From contig JAUCBJ010000491.1 in assembly GCA_032718475.1 (NCBI GenBank), positions 1 to 55,949 of the forward strand: a DNA stretch of 55,949 bases, written 5' to 3'. The notes under the pieces are model-generated. The model had not been told where the DNA came from. It saw nothing but the letters and a program-made list of their open reading frames with translations, and made no database searches. Positions 1-12,082 of the stretch are shown here, piece by piece. The DNA comes from Nemertoderma westbladi. Taxonomy: Eukaryota; Xenacoelomorpha; Nemertodermatida; Nemertodermatidae. Position 1 is the stretch's first letter. Every line of letters begins with the position of its first letter. The translations under genes and the position numbers were made by a program.

Positions 1-117
1 AAATTTATTTATACAGCAACTAATATAATTTGTCGGTTTCTATCACTTATAATGTATGTGTACAACCATTTCGTAATGTTAACATTTTGGAATAAAACTA
101 CATACATACTTGTTGCA

Positions 118-415
118 AAGTACTTTACAGTGTTCTGATCCTCGTGGCTTTATTTTCACTCACTCACTAACGTTCGTTCGTGTAACAAAGCCACTCGGAT
201 CATCACACTGTAAAGTGCTACTTTATACAGAAGTATGTAAATAGTTATTACAATTTTGGCATAATAAAATTAAAGTACAATGCAAAGTACAGCAATGTTC
301 TGATTCTCGTATATTTATTTACACTCACCAACTATGTTAGTTCGTGTAGCAAACCGCTCGGATCAGCACAATCTAATTAAGTACAACTTTATACATCACA
401 TAAATATTTATTACG
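118..415. repeat. two related palindromic (MITE-like) units
   Basis: The segment from about 118 to 221 folds on itself: its left arm (about 121-152, with GTTCTGATCC and CGTGGCTTT) is nearly the reverse complement of 187-220. A diverged second copy runs from about 283 to 415 with the same order of blocks (GTTCTGATTCTCG, then a region rich in TTCGTGTA, then CGCTCGGATCAGCAC). The two lie in direct tandem downstream of the SLC49-like gene. They look like a small foldback element duplicated once; no transposase or clear target duplication is visible. Confidence 0.6.
407..412 (-). promoter_or_regulatory. candidate polyadenylation signal of the SLC49-like gene
   Basis: Read on the minus strand this is AATAAA, about 67 nt after the stop codon of the transporter gene at 479-2002. 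Spacing and strand fit a normal animal 3' UTR. The hexamer is common in AT-rich DNA, so this is a position-based call. Confidence 0.45.
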
Positions 416-478
416 GCAAGACGAACAACATAATGAAGTAAGAAAATTCCTTTTCGGTTTCCAATAATAACTGAAACC

Positions 479-2002
479 TCATGCGGTTACTTCCGGATGA
501 ATTTTCTTCTGATTTTCGTGAAGCTGGGTGGAATTTTTTTCCGGAGAATTCTTACCACTGTCCGCCATAATACGTTTGTACGGGGTGCTAAAGAAAAGTA
601 TGGTAACTCCGGCCATAACCACCGCCAGGCCCGCGAGAACCCAGGCGGACACGATCAAATCCTCCGGATCTACAACGGAAGAGGGGGCGGTTGTGGTACC
701 GGCACCCGGCGCGATTGTGGTACCCGTTGTCTCCGGAACCACCGTACATGTTTCTATGGTGGACTGATAGGCAGTCGGTTCACGGCCCATCAAACTCAAC
801 GCTACGATAAATATAACTCCCTGGATCTGCCCAGAGGCGAAAAGAAGTCCCCCTGAAGTGCCTTCAGCTACTGGGTAGCTGCATTCCACTCCTAACTCCA
901 GACAGACAGGCAGCAATGGGAGCCCAAAGAATCCAACAAGACAGCTAGATAAAACTATAAACCAATCAGCATTGTACAAACACGTGGCTAAGGAAAGCAG
1001 TATCATTGAAAGTGCCGCCAATCCCATGCAGACTTTGGTCAACTCCGTGAATCGATTCGTTTTGTCCAGGATAATCCCAGCTATTCCGGCACCAACGAGG
1101 CCGCACCCCATCATTACCGCGTTACAGATACCCGCTAATTGGTTGCTGTAGCCACGGATGCACAGAATCTGTTCTAGAAGAGTTTGCAAAGCGGCGACCA
1201 AGCCAATTCCAATCCCGAAGGTTACCAACAGCAGTACGTAAGGTTTGCAGTGGAACAGGGCTTTGAGTCCTTCGCGGAATGGTTGAGATGTCTCCGAAGC
1301 GGATTTCGTCGGAGGTGTAGGCGGTTCGCTCGCGCGATAAATCGTGAAAAACGCTAGAGTTAGCAGCGCTCCTAGAGAAGCGGGTGCCAAATGGACTTGC
1401 AACAAAAGTGGCATATCCGTGATGGATTCGACCATAAAGGGCGATACCAGACTCGCTACTAACATCCCCAAAGGATTACACATGGAGGTCAAGGTATTTG
1501 CTGTGGCCCGTTCGTGTTCGCCGAACCAGACGCCGGCTAATTTAGTCGGGGAAGACACAATTATTGGCTGTGCGATGGCGCACAATGTTTGACCAATCAT
1601 TGCCACTGCGAAAGCGGCGTCCGGTGATGCCACCAAGCCGCTGGACATGCGGATAATGGCGCCGGTTAGATTCAAAAGCGCGCCTATAATCAGCGAGGTA
1701 CGCAATCCGTAGGTGTCTATTACCCAGATGGCGGGAAATACAAACGGGACAAAAGCGACTAAGTAGACAAGAGAGAGTAGATTTATAAGGAATATATCTT
1801 GGTTGAAAAATTGGGCTGCGACATTGGCGATTGGTGCGAACGTTATCCACAACCCAGCGTTGCTAAAGTTTACCACACAGAGGCTAGCCAATAGGAACCA
1901 ACGACGATTGTACAGTCGAAAGGTAGACTGCTGGGTTTCCTTGGAATCTAAGAGGGCAGGAGTGCTGGATGACGTCACGTCCCTATTGTTTTCGTTCGCC
2001 AT
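479..2002 (-). CDS. SLC49 family major-facilitator transporter, SLC49A3 (MFSD7)-like
   Basis: A 507-residue membrane protein of the major facilitator superfamily. The first helix carries RRWFLLASLCVVNFSNAG followed by LWITFAPIA, typical of SLC49 members. The first half has SPTKLAGVWFGEHERAT and a following NPLG (near residues 151-178), and the second half has ELGVECSYPVAEGTSGGLL (about residues 369-388), a family hallmark. About twelve hydrophobic segments are present, with a long hydrophilic loop (about 222-243) between the two halves. Both ends are polar and should be cytosolic. Family members include the FLVCR heme/choline transporters; SLC49A3 has no firmly established substrate, so none is assigned. 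The frame has no introns, although vertebrate relatives are split, so it may be a retrogene or an intron-loss copy; it carries no stops and looks functional. A Thr/Pro-rich extracellular loop (about 412-445) is a local feature. The start is the first Met of the frame, followed by a Ser/Thr-rich tail before helix 1. Confidence 0.88.
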   Translation of the reverse strand: MANENNRDVTSSSTPALLDSKETQQSTFRLYNRRWFLLASLCVVNFSNAGLWITFAPIANVAAQFFNQDIFLINLLSLVYLVAFVPFVFPAIWVIDTYGLRTSLIIGALLNLTGAIIRMSSGLVASPDAAFAVAMIGQTLCAIAQPIIVSSPTKLAGVWFGEHERATANTLTSMCNPLGMLVASLVSPFMVESITDMPLLLQVHLAPASLGALLTLAFFTIYRASEPPTPPTKSASETSQPFREGLKALFHCKPYVLLLVTFGIGIGLVAALQTLLEQILCIRGYSNQLAGICNAVMMGCGLVGAGIAGIILDKTNRFTELTKVCMGLAALSMILLSLATCLYNADWFIVLSSCLVGFFGLPLLPVCLELGVECSYPVAEGTSGGLLFASGQIQGVIFIVALSLMGREPTAYQSTIETCTVVPETTGTTIAPGAGTTTAPSSVVDPEDLIVSAWVLAGLAVVMAGVTILFFSTPYKRIMADSGKNSPEKNSTQLHENQKKIHPEVTA

Positions 2003-5000
2003 CGTTCGAATTTAATCGCCGAAGTACAATAACACGCTTTACAAGTGTTTGTTTAACTTTCTGTATAGCAGATGTTTTAAATTATAGAAAAATATATTGC
2101 ACAACATAACCTACTCAACAACAGTAATAAACGTACCATTATTTATAATTAGTTATTCGCCGATATTTTAAAAAACAGATTTTTAACTAGGCCTACAGTA
2201 TTTACTTCATGACGTCTAATCTAGCACTTTATATTACAGTATGAATCTGTTTATAGGAAATGAGTGCCGTAAAGTAATAATGGAATTAGTAATTTTATTG
2301 GAAAATATTCTTATTATTTCAAGTTAGATTGCTGTGAATAATATAATGTAATATACAAATACAGTGAATTCCACAATAAGAATAGTGATAAAATCTGGAA
2401 TTAATAGTTAATTAATTAAGAATTAATAGCAATAATATGTGCTCACCCAATAGCACAATAAATAAATTATATTGATTTATGAAATACATTTCGTTATAGA
2501 TACTATGATTGAATGTTGTAGGAATCACTGAGATGGATGAGTAACTGTAATCTTGGCAGTATGTTGAAATTGAATGGGTGCTACCGACACTAATAGATTT
2601 AGTATAGAGTAGGTGTAGTCATGTAGTCATCAATACACTCGATATCCTAAACCTAGTTTTTACTGGAACGTGGAATGTTTGCAGACCTACTAAACTACAG
2701 GATATAAACAAACATGATTTTTCTACTGTACGTAACACCGTAACTCGTATCTCTTTTTGTATTTGTTATTGTTAATTAATGTGCTTGCAATTCAACTTCG
2801 CTGCAAGAGCTGGTGAATTTTACAATTATACTGACGACAGTTTGTGAGATCTAAATACTTTTCAAAACTATTAACATGTAGAAGGGTAACATGGGAACAT
2901 GTATAGCGCCTAGATCATCATGTATAGTGCGCTTTATAAATACAAATATTATTATTATTATTAAGGGCAATAGGTTTTTACTGTAAGTGCTGCGTTCATT
3001 AATCGTTCACTGAAAGCGTTCACTGGTCATTTATTTCGGTTAGCCTTTGTAACGGTTGTCCGTCCGTAGTGAAGGCTGTGATTGTCGGAATGTCCGTCGT
3101 CGGCGGCATATGTAGCGTTCACACCCTGACTTATCGAATTTATCCTAATGTCTCAACATTTTTTCAGAGGGTGAATAAAAACTCTACTGTACGTCGGGCC
3201 CATGTGAAGTGAAATCCTGGTATTCTTCACATTGGCGGTACGTCGCTTCTGTTTTATCGAAATTTTCAACGTTCCCATATTGCTAGCGTGTTGTATAATG
3301 TGAAAGTGAGAACGAAAAACATGGAGGAACCTCTCTACCCTACAGTATAACGGGTAAATATCTACAGAATACATCAATTAAATTAGCAAATTTATATTAG
3401 GCCTATGTTAGAATAAAGTAAAAGGGAGTAAAAGGCATGCCGATATGGATGGGGCCTGGCCTATTCATATAATATGACTGCGTAGCAGCAGCAGCCTGTT
3501 CGTACAGTAACGGTACCAACACACCCACGTTGCTGCTAGTTATCTAATATGCCCACAACTGTAGGCCTATCCCAATAAATTGTTTTGCCGATCTGCCTCA
3601 ATAGGCCTATACTAGAGCGTACTGACTGAGTGCTGCTCTCGGATCAGATGAAAAGAACGGACATGATTGGCTGACGACCAAACAATGAGATCTGCGTAAT
3701 GCTGCTAAACCTGCCCTTCTGTGGTGGGAATTAAAAATACAGAAAATAATCAATGGTCACCATTATTGGTATGGTCTGGTAGCAATGCGCATTGCCATGA
3801 TTACTTCTATAGTCTAGAATAATAATAAATACGAACCTGTCTTTAGACTGGGTAGTTTTTGTCTAAAGTTAATATAGAAGGGATAGTGAATGTCAGGGAC
3901 AAATGGATGAACTGGTTAGCGCTACTGATGGGGCCTTATAGGCTGAAACGTACGTATAGCGTTGGTTCAACCCCCGGTGACGCGCTTTCTCATTTTTTCC
4001 ATTTCTGAACAAAACCATAATATTACAACTTGTCTAAAGTTAAGGCCGGCAAAAACACGATGGATGTATGTGGGGCGAGCCACGCAGTCAGGGCGAGCCT
4101 TAGTGCACAATTATAATTAGTAAAAAGGGCAACATTTTCCTATCATTCTGTCTATTTGTCTGTCCGCCTGTAATGACAAATTGATTCGTAAATAACTTTT
4201 GAAGATTTTAACCATTTTCAACCAAATTTTGTATGGGCATACTAGAGAAAATGTTCCAAAATTTTTGAAAGTTATGGGCAAATACCTCTCGAACTTTTAC
4301 CCCAGATCAAATCGAAATTGTTTCGAACTTGCACAAGTTCGCGGGCTGCGCGACGCCCTACGAACGTGTATGTTTGTATGTATGTTTCTTTGTATGTATA
4401 ACCAACAAATGGTTTCAAACCACTTGCATGTATTGGAAAATTGTAAACGCGACTATTTATCAATTAGTATCTAGTTGTCGAATAAAAAAAGTTGGGAACT
4501 ATTCGATGTGCATCTTCGAAATATTAGCATATTATCAACATTATGGAACGCGAAATGAAATACCCACAACTACACTTTGTCAGCTGAAATACATTTCACA
4601 ACTTATTGACAATTGGAGTTATGTACATTAATTATTGTTCTATCTGTATAGTTAGTATAATATCTATCAGTTAGTATAATGTCAAGCAGTACATCATTTA
4701 TATGTATATATATATACACAATAGGGCCTATTTTTGTCGTTATAATACTGTCATCAACTCAGGCTTAGTAAGTTTTGTATATCTGGGACGTTTACAACAG
4801 CTGTCGAATAAACTAACAAACCAGAAAACTGAACCAGGGTGCCAGCCGGGTACCAACAGCTGTTGGGTAGACTGAATGGAACTTTTCACCAATTTTCATA
4901 ACTAGCTTGTACGTAATATTGGTTGCTTCCCATGTTTTTTATTTAGCTAACTGAGAATGTATTAGCATTATTGTATAACATTTCACACATCGCACTTATT

Positions 5001-5084
5001 GTGATTATTACATTAGATGGTAGGCAGTTTGTTTGGTTGATTAAGTCATTCTTGGTTTGCATCTACCAACCCATCAGTTTCTTG
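2003..5084. other. intergenic stretch, no gene recognised
   Basis: AT-rich DNA with only short chance frames. It holds small microsatellites (ATT repeats near 2945-2962, a TA/TG-rich run near 4699-4720) and four copies of the palindrome TAGGCCTA (2188, 3398, 3562, 3602). The 5' UTR and promoter of the SLC49-like gene should lie just above 2002, but no clear core-promoter motif stands out. The part at 4125-4420, with a CTGTCTATTTGTCTGTCC tract, resembles the subterminal DNA of the transposon at 8366-12113, but I cannot define element ends there. Confidence 0.5.
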
Positions 5085-5262
5085 TTGATAATAAATTCAA
5101 CCCGGGTTGATATTATTTTCAGCTCGGGTTGATATTATTTTAAACCCTGGTTGATATTATTTCCAACCCGGGTTGATATTAATTTCAACCCGGGTTGATA
5201 TTAAATTCAACCCGGGTTGATATTATTTTCAACCCGGGTTGATATTATTTTCAACCGGTTGA
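5085..5262. repeat. 22-bp minisatellite with a CCCGGG palindrome core
   Basis: About eight tandem units of roughly 22 bp, each with the self-complementary core TCAACCCGGGTTGA followed by TATTATTT or a close variant. The core is a perfect 14-bp palindrome in most units and decayed in two (AGCTCGGGTTGA and AAACCCTGGTTGA). Every unit could form a small hairpin. No gene is associated. Confidence 0.85.
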
Positions 5263-5513
5263 AACTCAAGGAAAAAAATGTTGATCAAAATAAAAATTAA
5301 AAAAGTAGTGAAATATTTTGGCCGCTTTCAGCCAGCGTATGTAGGCTTATTAATATAATATCAAAGTAGAAAGAGTTTGGACGTAACATTGAGTTCGCAA
5401 TATATTAATTCACCAAATACTTGAAATAAAGAAACACCATCACCAAACTTATTATTTACCCGACACCCTTATACAGAATATAATACGAATTCTACCATCC
5501 CAATCCCAAACCT

Positions 5514-6406
5514 GGGATAGTCATAAAACCCGAAAATAACGAAAAAGACTAAATTAATAGCGAAAATATCGAAATTATACAACTTTGAATAAAATCTCAC
5601 TTTCCAGTACGATAGGTATTATTAGAAGGCACACTTTACATTTTTTAATTAATGAAATCCGATAATTTCGCCCCATTTTCGACCCTAAAAGTAATTTAAT
5701 ACCAAATACTCTATCTGCTGATTGGTTGATAGGGGTAATCCAATGATGGCAAAACACCACAAGATGGCGCTCAAATTAGGAAAGTACAGTCAGAGTGTAG
5801 GCCTACAGCATTGCGACTGCTGCACTGCGCTGCAGTTCTGTGTAGTTGCGATCAACAGTCAGCCTGTTCACATGCGCCACTTGCCTGGCAGTCACTGTAC
5901 AGTGTACACATGTAACCCAGAGGAACCGTATGCCGTAATGGGTATGCAGTGTTGGGTTAGGATACCGGCTGACCGGACCTGTTCCTTAACCCCTTCAGGC
6001 TGTACCATGCTGGTAATCCACTAGAACACTGATCAGCTGATGTTGAATTGATTCATCCAAGCCGTCATTGGTCAACAACACCCAACAACCAACCAGCAAC
6101 CAAGACAGTATTTGGTATTAAATTACTTTTAAGGGCGAAAATGGGACGAAATTATCGGATTTTATTAATTAAAAAATGTAAAGTCTGCCTTCTAATAATA
6201 CCGATCTCACTGGAAAGTGAGATTTTATTCAAAGTTGTATAATTTCGATGGAAAATTAGTTCTCACTTCTCAAAATTCAATTCAAATTCAGTTCTCAAAA
6301 TTATTTCTCACTGGAAAATTAGATTTTGAAGATTGTTTTATAATTTCGATATTTTCGTTAATCATTTCCCCTTTGTCGATATTTTCGGGTTTTATAACTA
6401 TCCCCA
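5514..6406. mobile_element. MITE-like non-autonomous element with long inverted repeats
   Basis: The left arm (about 5515-5750) pairs with the reverse complement of the right arm (about 6055-6406). The outer part GGATAGTCATAAAACCCG at 5515 matches CGGGTTTTATAACTATCC ending near 6405. The inner parts 5568-5715 and 6104-6249 are about 90% complementary. The right arm has an extra ~90 bp (about 6250-6336) between the inner and outer blocks, probably an insertion or internal duplication. The centre (about 5760-6050) is unrelated, more GC-rich and without a transposase. Arm length and the lack of coding suit a foldback or MITE-type element; the exact ends and target duplication are not resolved. 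Confidence 0.65.
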
Positions 6407-6517
6407 AACCTGTACTTATATATATCTAATGATTTATATTTCGATTTTAGAGTCTTATCAAACACGAGTTTATTCGCAATAACCTTAGCTGTTTCTTTAT
6501 TATTCTTCAAAATAATA

Positions 6518-6772
6518 TTTTAGTATCGTCATCCTGATTTTCTAAACATATAATTAATCCGATTAGTAACTAGGCTACAAACTAAATAATAACTATTTAT
6601 TTTACAAAAATAAAGTATTTTTTTTGTCCTCTTTATAATCCACATTTCCTCTAAATATTAAAAGCGTAACGAAAAAAATATGTTTTAACTATTATATTCC
6701 TCGAAAATACAGAATATAAAGTCGAACAAAAAAAACGTTTCTTCCTTTTTGTAAAAGAAATAGTTATTCTTT
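6518..6772 (+). repeat. 255-bp direct repeat, copy 1
   Basis: This block, starting TTTTAGTATCGTCATCC and ending TAGTTATTCTTT, recurs at 8110-8363 in the same orientation with about 94% identity by eye. The two copies enclose about 1.3 kb without coding. They could be the ends of a small LTR-like (TRIM-type) element or dispersed copies of an unknown repeat; no primer-binding site or polypurine tract was recognised. Confidence 0.7.
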
Positions 6773-7012
6773 CAAAATTAACTTTTGAATTGGAAGTTAA
6801 ACGTAACAAAATTATCGGAAATTTGAGGTCAATCTACCTTTTCCAAGCTTTTTTATTAGCTTTTTATGGAGCTTAGTCTATATTATAGGTTTAAACATTC
6901 TAAAATTATCCTATTTAATTTCATTCAATTAATTTCTAGAAATTTTTCTAACTAAAAAACCTCAAAAAACAGCAGCGCGTAAGCGGGCCTACAGCCTGTT
7001 ACGTCGCGTTTC

Positions 7013-7145
7013 GGCAACTGTCACGTTTAGGCAACTCAAATTCGCGTTTCGGCAACTGAACAATTACGTTTCACAAATTGCTATAGTTGTGTTTCGGCAA
7101 CTCGTAGTTGCATTTCGGTGAACTGAAGTTGCGTTTCGGCAACTA
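7013..7145 (+). repeat. cluster of GCGTTTCGGCAACT motifs, left (forward) side
   Basis: Five copies or variants of GCGTTTCGGCAACT lie between 7013 and 7145. The copy near 7130 reads AGTTGCGTTTCGGCAACT, with AGTTGC and GCAACT able to pair around a six-base loop. A second cluster at about 7876-7952 has the motif in reverse orientation. Opposed clusters of one motif around ~730 bp look like the subterminal repeats of a DNA transposon. Confidence 0.65.
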
Positions 7146-7875
7146 GGTCACAAACCCGCATATGTAATGTAACTGTGACTGCATCCATTATGTAAGTAAA
7201 TGATAAATGATGACAAGTTTAAAAGCTAGTTATAGTTATTGACGGCAGAGTTGGTTATTTATGTGTACATTGCCGGTTTGCACATAGGTGTACTGTATCT
7301 GTATGGCAGTGATAAAATATGATTTTGTCGAATTTTTTTCCACCCGTGACGTTCCGTCCGTGACGCTGGAGAGCTGTTACTCTACTCAAACTAACCTAAA
7401 ATTAGAACTAATCATTGTACGCTCTCCATTTTGGGCGCAAACTGATCCTGAGATATGTCGGAATCTAAATAAAAATAACTCTATCTACAACTGAGTCGAA
7501 CGCGAGTTGAAAAACCAAAATTGAAAAGGGGAATAGATAAATATAGTAGGCCTACTGTATGAATTTATATCAGATTGAATTATAATATCAGGTTCAATTA
7601 ATAGACTTATAATATATTGAATAATATGTAGACAATATATGGAATATATAATAACATCAGTTCTACATAACACGAAGTAGTGTTGGAGTAGGCGTGGGTA
7701 AAATAATGTAGAATGAAAATGAAAATGAATAATGGGAAACGTAATGAGGCAAAGTAATAAATAATACTGATTTGCTCTACCCTAATATGTTGATACAATG
7801 CGATGTTGACGTTGAGATTCCACCTATCTCTATACTGTAGGCTCTATACAGTATCCAGTTGGCCTTTGTTTAAGA

Positions 7876-7952
7876 GTTGCCGAAACGCATCTATCAGTTG
7901 CCGAAACGCATCTATCAGTTGCCGAAACGCGACTATGAGTCGCCGAAACGCG
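7876..7952 (-). repeat. cluster of GCGTTTCGGCAACT motifs, right (reverse) side
   Basis: Four copies of the reverse complement, AGTTGCCGAAACGC, three of them spaced by 21 bp, directly followed by a run of about 18 C. It mirrors the cluster at 7013-7145. The stretch between the clusters (7146-7875) has no recognisable gene. Confidence 0.65.
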
Positions 7953-8109
7953 ACAACCCCCCCCCCCCCCCCCCCACCTCCTACGTACCTATACGACAGT
8001 CACCATGACTCACCGTTCCTATCTGTGTCAATCTTTTCCCCCTTTGCGTTACACCAAGCTCCAAGTCCGCAAATGGTTAACTCATACGTAATGGATTCAT
8101 CCTGAGTTC

Positions 8110-8363
8110 TTTTAGTATCGTCATCCTGATTTTCTAAACATAGAATTAATCCGATTAGTAACTAGGCTACAAACTAAATAATAACTATTTATTTTACAAA
8201 CAAAAAATATTTTTTTGTCCTCTTTATAATCCGCATTTCCTCTAAATATTAAAAGCGTAACGAAATAAATATGTTATAAAAATTATATTCCTCGAAAATA
8301 CAGATTATAAAGTCGAACAAAAAAAACGTTTCTTCCTTTTTGTAAAAGAAATAGTTATTCTTT
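8110..8363 (+). repeat. 255-bp direct repeat, copy 2
   Basis: Second copy of the block at 6518-6772. Its last bases run into the TTAA target site (8362-8365) of the transposon beginning at 8366. The sequence beyond the transposon (from 12118) does not resemble the sequence after copy 1, so homology between the copies ends at the insertion point. Confidence 0.7.
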
Positions 8364-8365
8364 AA

Positions 8366-11300
8366 GGGGGGGTACACCCCCCAATACCAACATTTTTATA
8401 ATGTTATATATCTTCAAAAATATAGGCGGCACGCCATACCTCTATATATCATCGGATAGAGGAATAAAAACTGGTTTTAACTGAAATAAAAAAAATCAAC
8501 AATTTTGGCCGCTAGGGGGCGCCACAGCAATAATCACAAAAATAGAGATACATTTTTTGAAACGAAATTTCTCCACCAATTCCCAATATTTTTCAAAAAA
8601 ATTTTTTGCGCTATAATCACCTTGAGTAACTTTAAAATTCCATAAGAGGATTTTTTGATATCTGCTCTAGGTCGCAGTCCACGTGTATATTAATAAACTT
8701 TTAGGTGTTGTAGGAGCTCCAAGTACCATAAAAGACGAAATAGGCCAAATTTTAAAAATTCCTCTTATGGAAAGTTGCGTCTCCGTGGGACCTTTCAGGG
8801 AAAAAAAAAATTTTTAAATTTCGCCAAGAAATGGCTGAATAAAAGCTATTTTAGTGCAAAATTATAAAGTTGAGAAAAACGCAATTAAGCTTTCTGGTGT
8901 CTATTTCTGTTTTTCTGTCTGTCTGTCTGTCAAATTTATGTCTCTAAATAAGGAAGCACGCCGCCTCACTAAAATTTTCGTTATGGGGGTTTTCCAGGTC
9001 GCTGATTTCATTTCCAATCTCACTTTTTATTTCTGACTTCACATTGTCGGTCTGTCTGTCTGTCCGTCTTTATGTCAGTTTATAGGTCTATATGTCAAAA
9101 CATAAGAAAGCACGCAACCTCGCCAAAATTTTTGTTACAGGGGTTTTCCAGGTCGCCGATTTCATTTCTGATGTCAATTTACATGTTTGTTTGGTAGCGC
9201 ATAGTTTGTCTCATTGTTAATCATAAAATAAAAACTGTCAGCAAAATTTTCAATTTTATTAGGTACTTTATTTATTAGTTATTTATTTAGTATAATTTAT
9301 TACTATTGATATTAGTATTACTAAATAAAATATTAATGTCCTCCAGGAAGATAGTCTGGCTCAACAATATCTTCACCATCTCGTTTTTTAGCTGCTGCAA
9401 TTTTCGCATTCCGATGCTTTATCTTGCTCTTGAACTTCTCCACGCTACGCCGCACTCGTTTAACATCCTTCCTCACTTGCAGTTGCAGTGTAGGCCGACT
9501 CGGTTCCACTGAGAACAGTTGTTTTAGAACAAGTGACCTAGCCTCCGATCCTATGTTATAATATAATATAGTGCTCATTGCGGCCATTTCAATTCGTTGC
9601 GCTCCAAAGAATCCAATCTTCGGTGCCCGCTTCCAAACCAAACTGTGCAGACCTTCTGACATATTTTGAGTATAACCTGGTAAATATTGCCGAATCTGTT
9701 TGTCCGTAATATATCGGCGGTAGATTGGTAGCAATAGGGGAAGGAAAATTGGATCTAAATGATGGGGTTTTTCTGGCTCAGGTTTATTTGTTCGCTTGTA
9801 TGTACAGAATGATTTTGGACCAATTGGGCAATAGAAATGACGTTGGTTATTAGAACCACTTCGGATACAATGTCTGAAACTAGCCAAAATAGCGGATTTC
9901 ATATTTTGGATCCTTTCCACTTCCGACTTCCCTTTGGTATCATTTATAGACCGATGAACAGCTTTTCCAAAGTAACCAGTGAGTTTTACTATAGCTTCAT
10001 TAGTGAGTCTATGTGAGGAACCACCTATATATTTCCCATCACTCAGTTTTCCTTTAGTATCAGTTTTCAATTTCCGAAGCTGACTACCCAAGCTTTTCTG
10101 GATATGGTTTATACAATCAGTTTTCCAGACTCTGTCACAAATAATTTCATTGCTATGGTGTTTGTTCCAATATTCTAACCCCTTATCAGAACGATCAAAT
10201 TCCTCTTTCTCTTCCATGGTCAACTTTTCGTATTTCCGACATCCATGACATGCCCCATATGCATCCCAAACATTCTTGTAAACACTTGAATCTCTATCCG
10301 AAATTAAATTACTTATCTTCAGCGAATGGTCTGGATCTGTAAGGCGGGTTTTGGAATTATTAAAAATTTCCACAGCAATGCTGGTCTCCATACTTCCGCT
10401 AGAGCCGGAAAAACTTCCTTGGCATTCCGATTCGTGGTTGTTGCTCATCCACACTGCATACTTTTCACTTTTTTTGTCGTATGGACAAAATGTACATTGG
10501 TTACACAACTTCGACCTAGTCCCATAATCTATCACTTTGCCTGTTTCCCAACTTAGAAGAAATCCTGCTCCAAAGGAAGAACCGAATCCACGTGTATGCC
10601 ATGTACCATCATAACATGCTTCTATATTTACTTTCTCATTTCCTTTGGAAAGTTCATGACGTGCACTAACGAGTTCCTTCTCTACAAGTACTTTATGCGC
10701 TTTGAATATTTCACCCTGGTTATTCTCGAATGCTGTTTTACTCATTGTGCACGGCATTGCTAGGAGCTCAGCGATCAGCTTGAGTGTTTCTAGCCCACCG
10801 CCTACCTCACACGCCGCGTAAACCATCCGTCTATTTAGAGGAGTATGTTCTTGTGAGTACGGTTTTCTTGTTACAACTTCCGGTTTCGAAGAGTTGCCGA
10901 GGTAAAGTGACATATCACAGGCGTCACAAACTATATTGAGTGACGAACTTATACCTTGGCATACCTGCTCTCTCACAGATACCTTGCCAAGGCAACCAGC
11001 AGAATGTGCAGTTTGAATTGCTGCAGTAACATTTGTAATATCGAAAATACGAAATCCGGAATTTTCCAATGGATCACATTTTAGTAATTTACGAGGCAAT
11101 AGACTTGTTATTAGTTTTTTTTTAGATTTAGTCTGTGGTGACAGTGGAGACTGTGGGACAGACCACCGCTTTATTCTTGCTGCTGTGGCAGCTAATTGCC
11201 ACCTTTTAACGTTTAGTCTAGTGCATTTACCCATTTCAGAGTAGGCCAGTAAAATACCGGTAAAAAAGTGGGGTAGTATTTAGGCAACACACTACTTTCT

Positions 11301-12082
11301 ACAGAATGTAACAATAATATAGTTTAAAATTCCCGCTATTGATAAAGTAGTTCCTAGTACTGTAGAGCCATGGCCTAAAAAGACAGTCATGTTTATGGAC
11401 ACCTATGGGGACATACAGACTTACGGCTTACAAATAGACAAAAGGACAGACCAACAGACAGATTAGATTCTATCAAACATGAAAACTTGGCTGTTTCATT
11501 TCGATGCATGGCCTTCTAAACATCAATAACTTGTTTAGAAGGTCATGTTTCGATGGAAATTTTCATATTCGATGGAATCTTGGGAGTCTGCATATCTTTC
11601 TGTCGGTTGTCTGCCCTACCTATCAAACCTACAGACAGACCAACTACATTTCACAAAACATTACAACTGACATTGGAAATGGAATCACTGACTAGGAAAA
11701 CCCCCATATCGAAAATTTCAGCTAGGTGGTGTATTTTATTATAAATTGATGGACAGACTGACACACAAACAGACAGACAGACACACGAACAGACAACCAG
11801 GCAGGAAGACAGATAGATGGACTTGATTCCACCAAACATCAAAACTAACTTCGGAAATGAAGTCAACGCCAATAACAACTGCCAAAACGAAAATATGAGT
11901 ACGTCATATGGTTTCTTATATATTGTTGGACAGAATGACAGACATATGAACGGACAAACGGCTATAACTCCAGAACTAAAAGAGATATCGCTAAGCCGTT
12001 TTCAGATTTGAAATCCTCATTAAATTCTGCTCTAAGTGAAATAAAAAACAAAAATCTGAAAATTTTGACCCAGGGGGGGTGT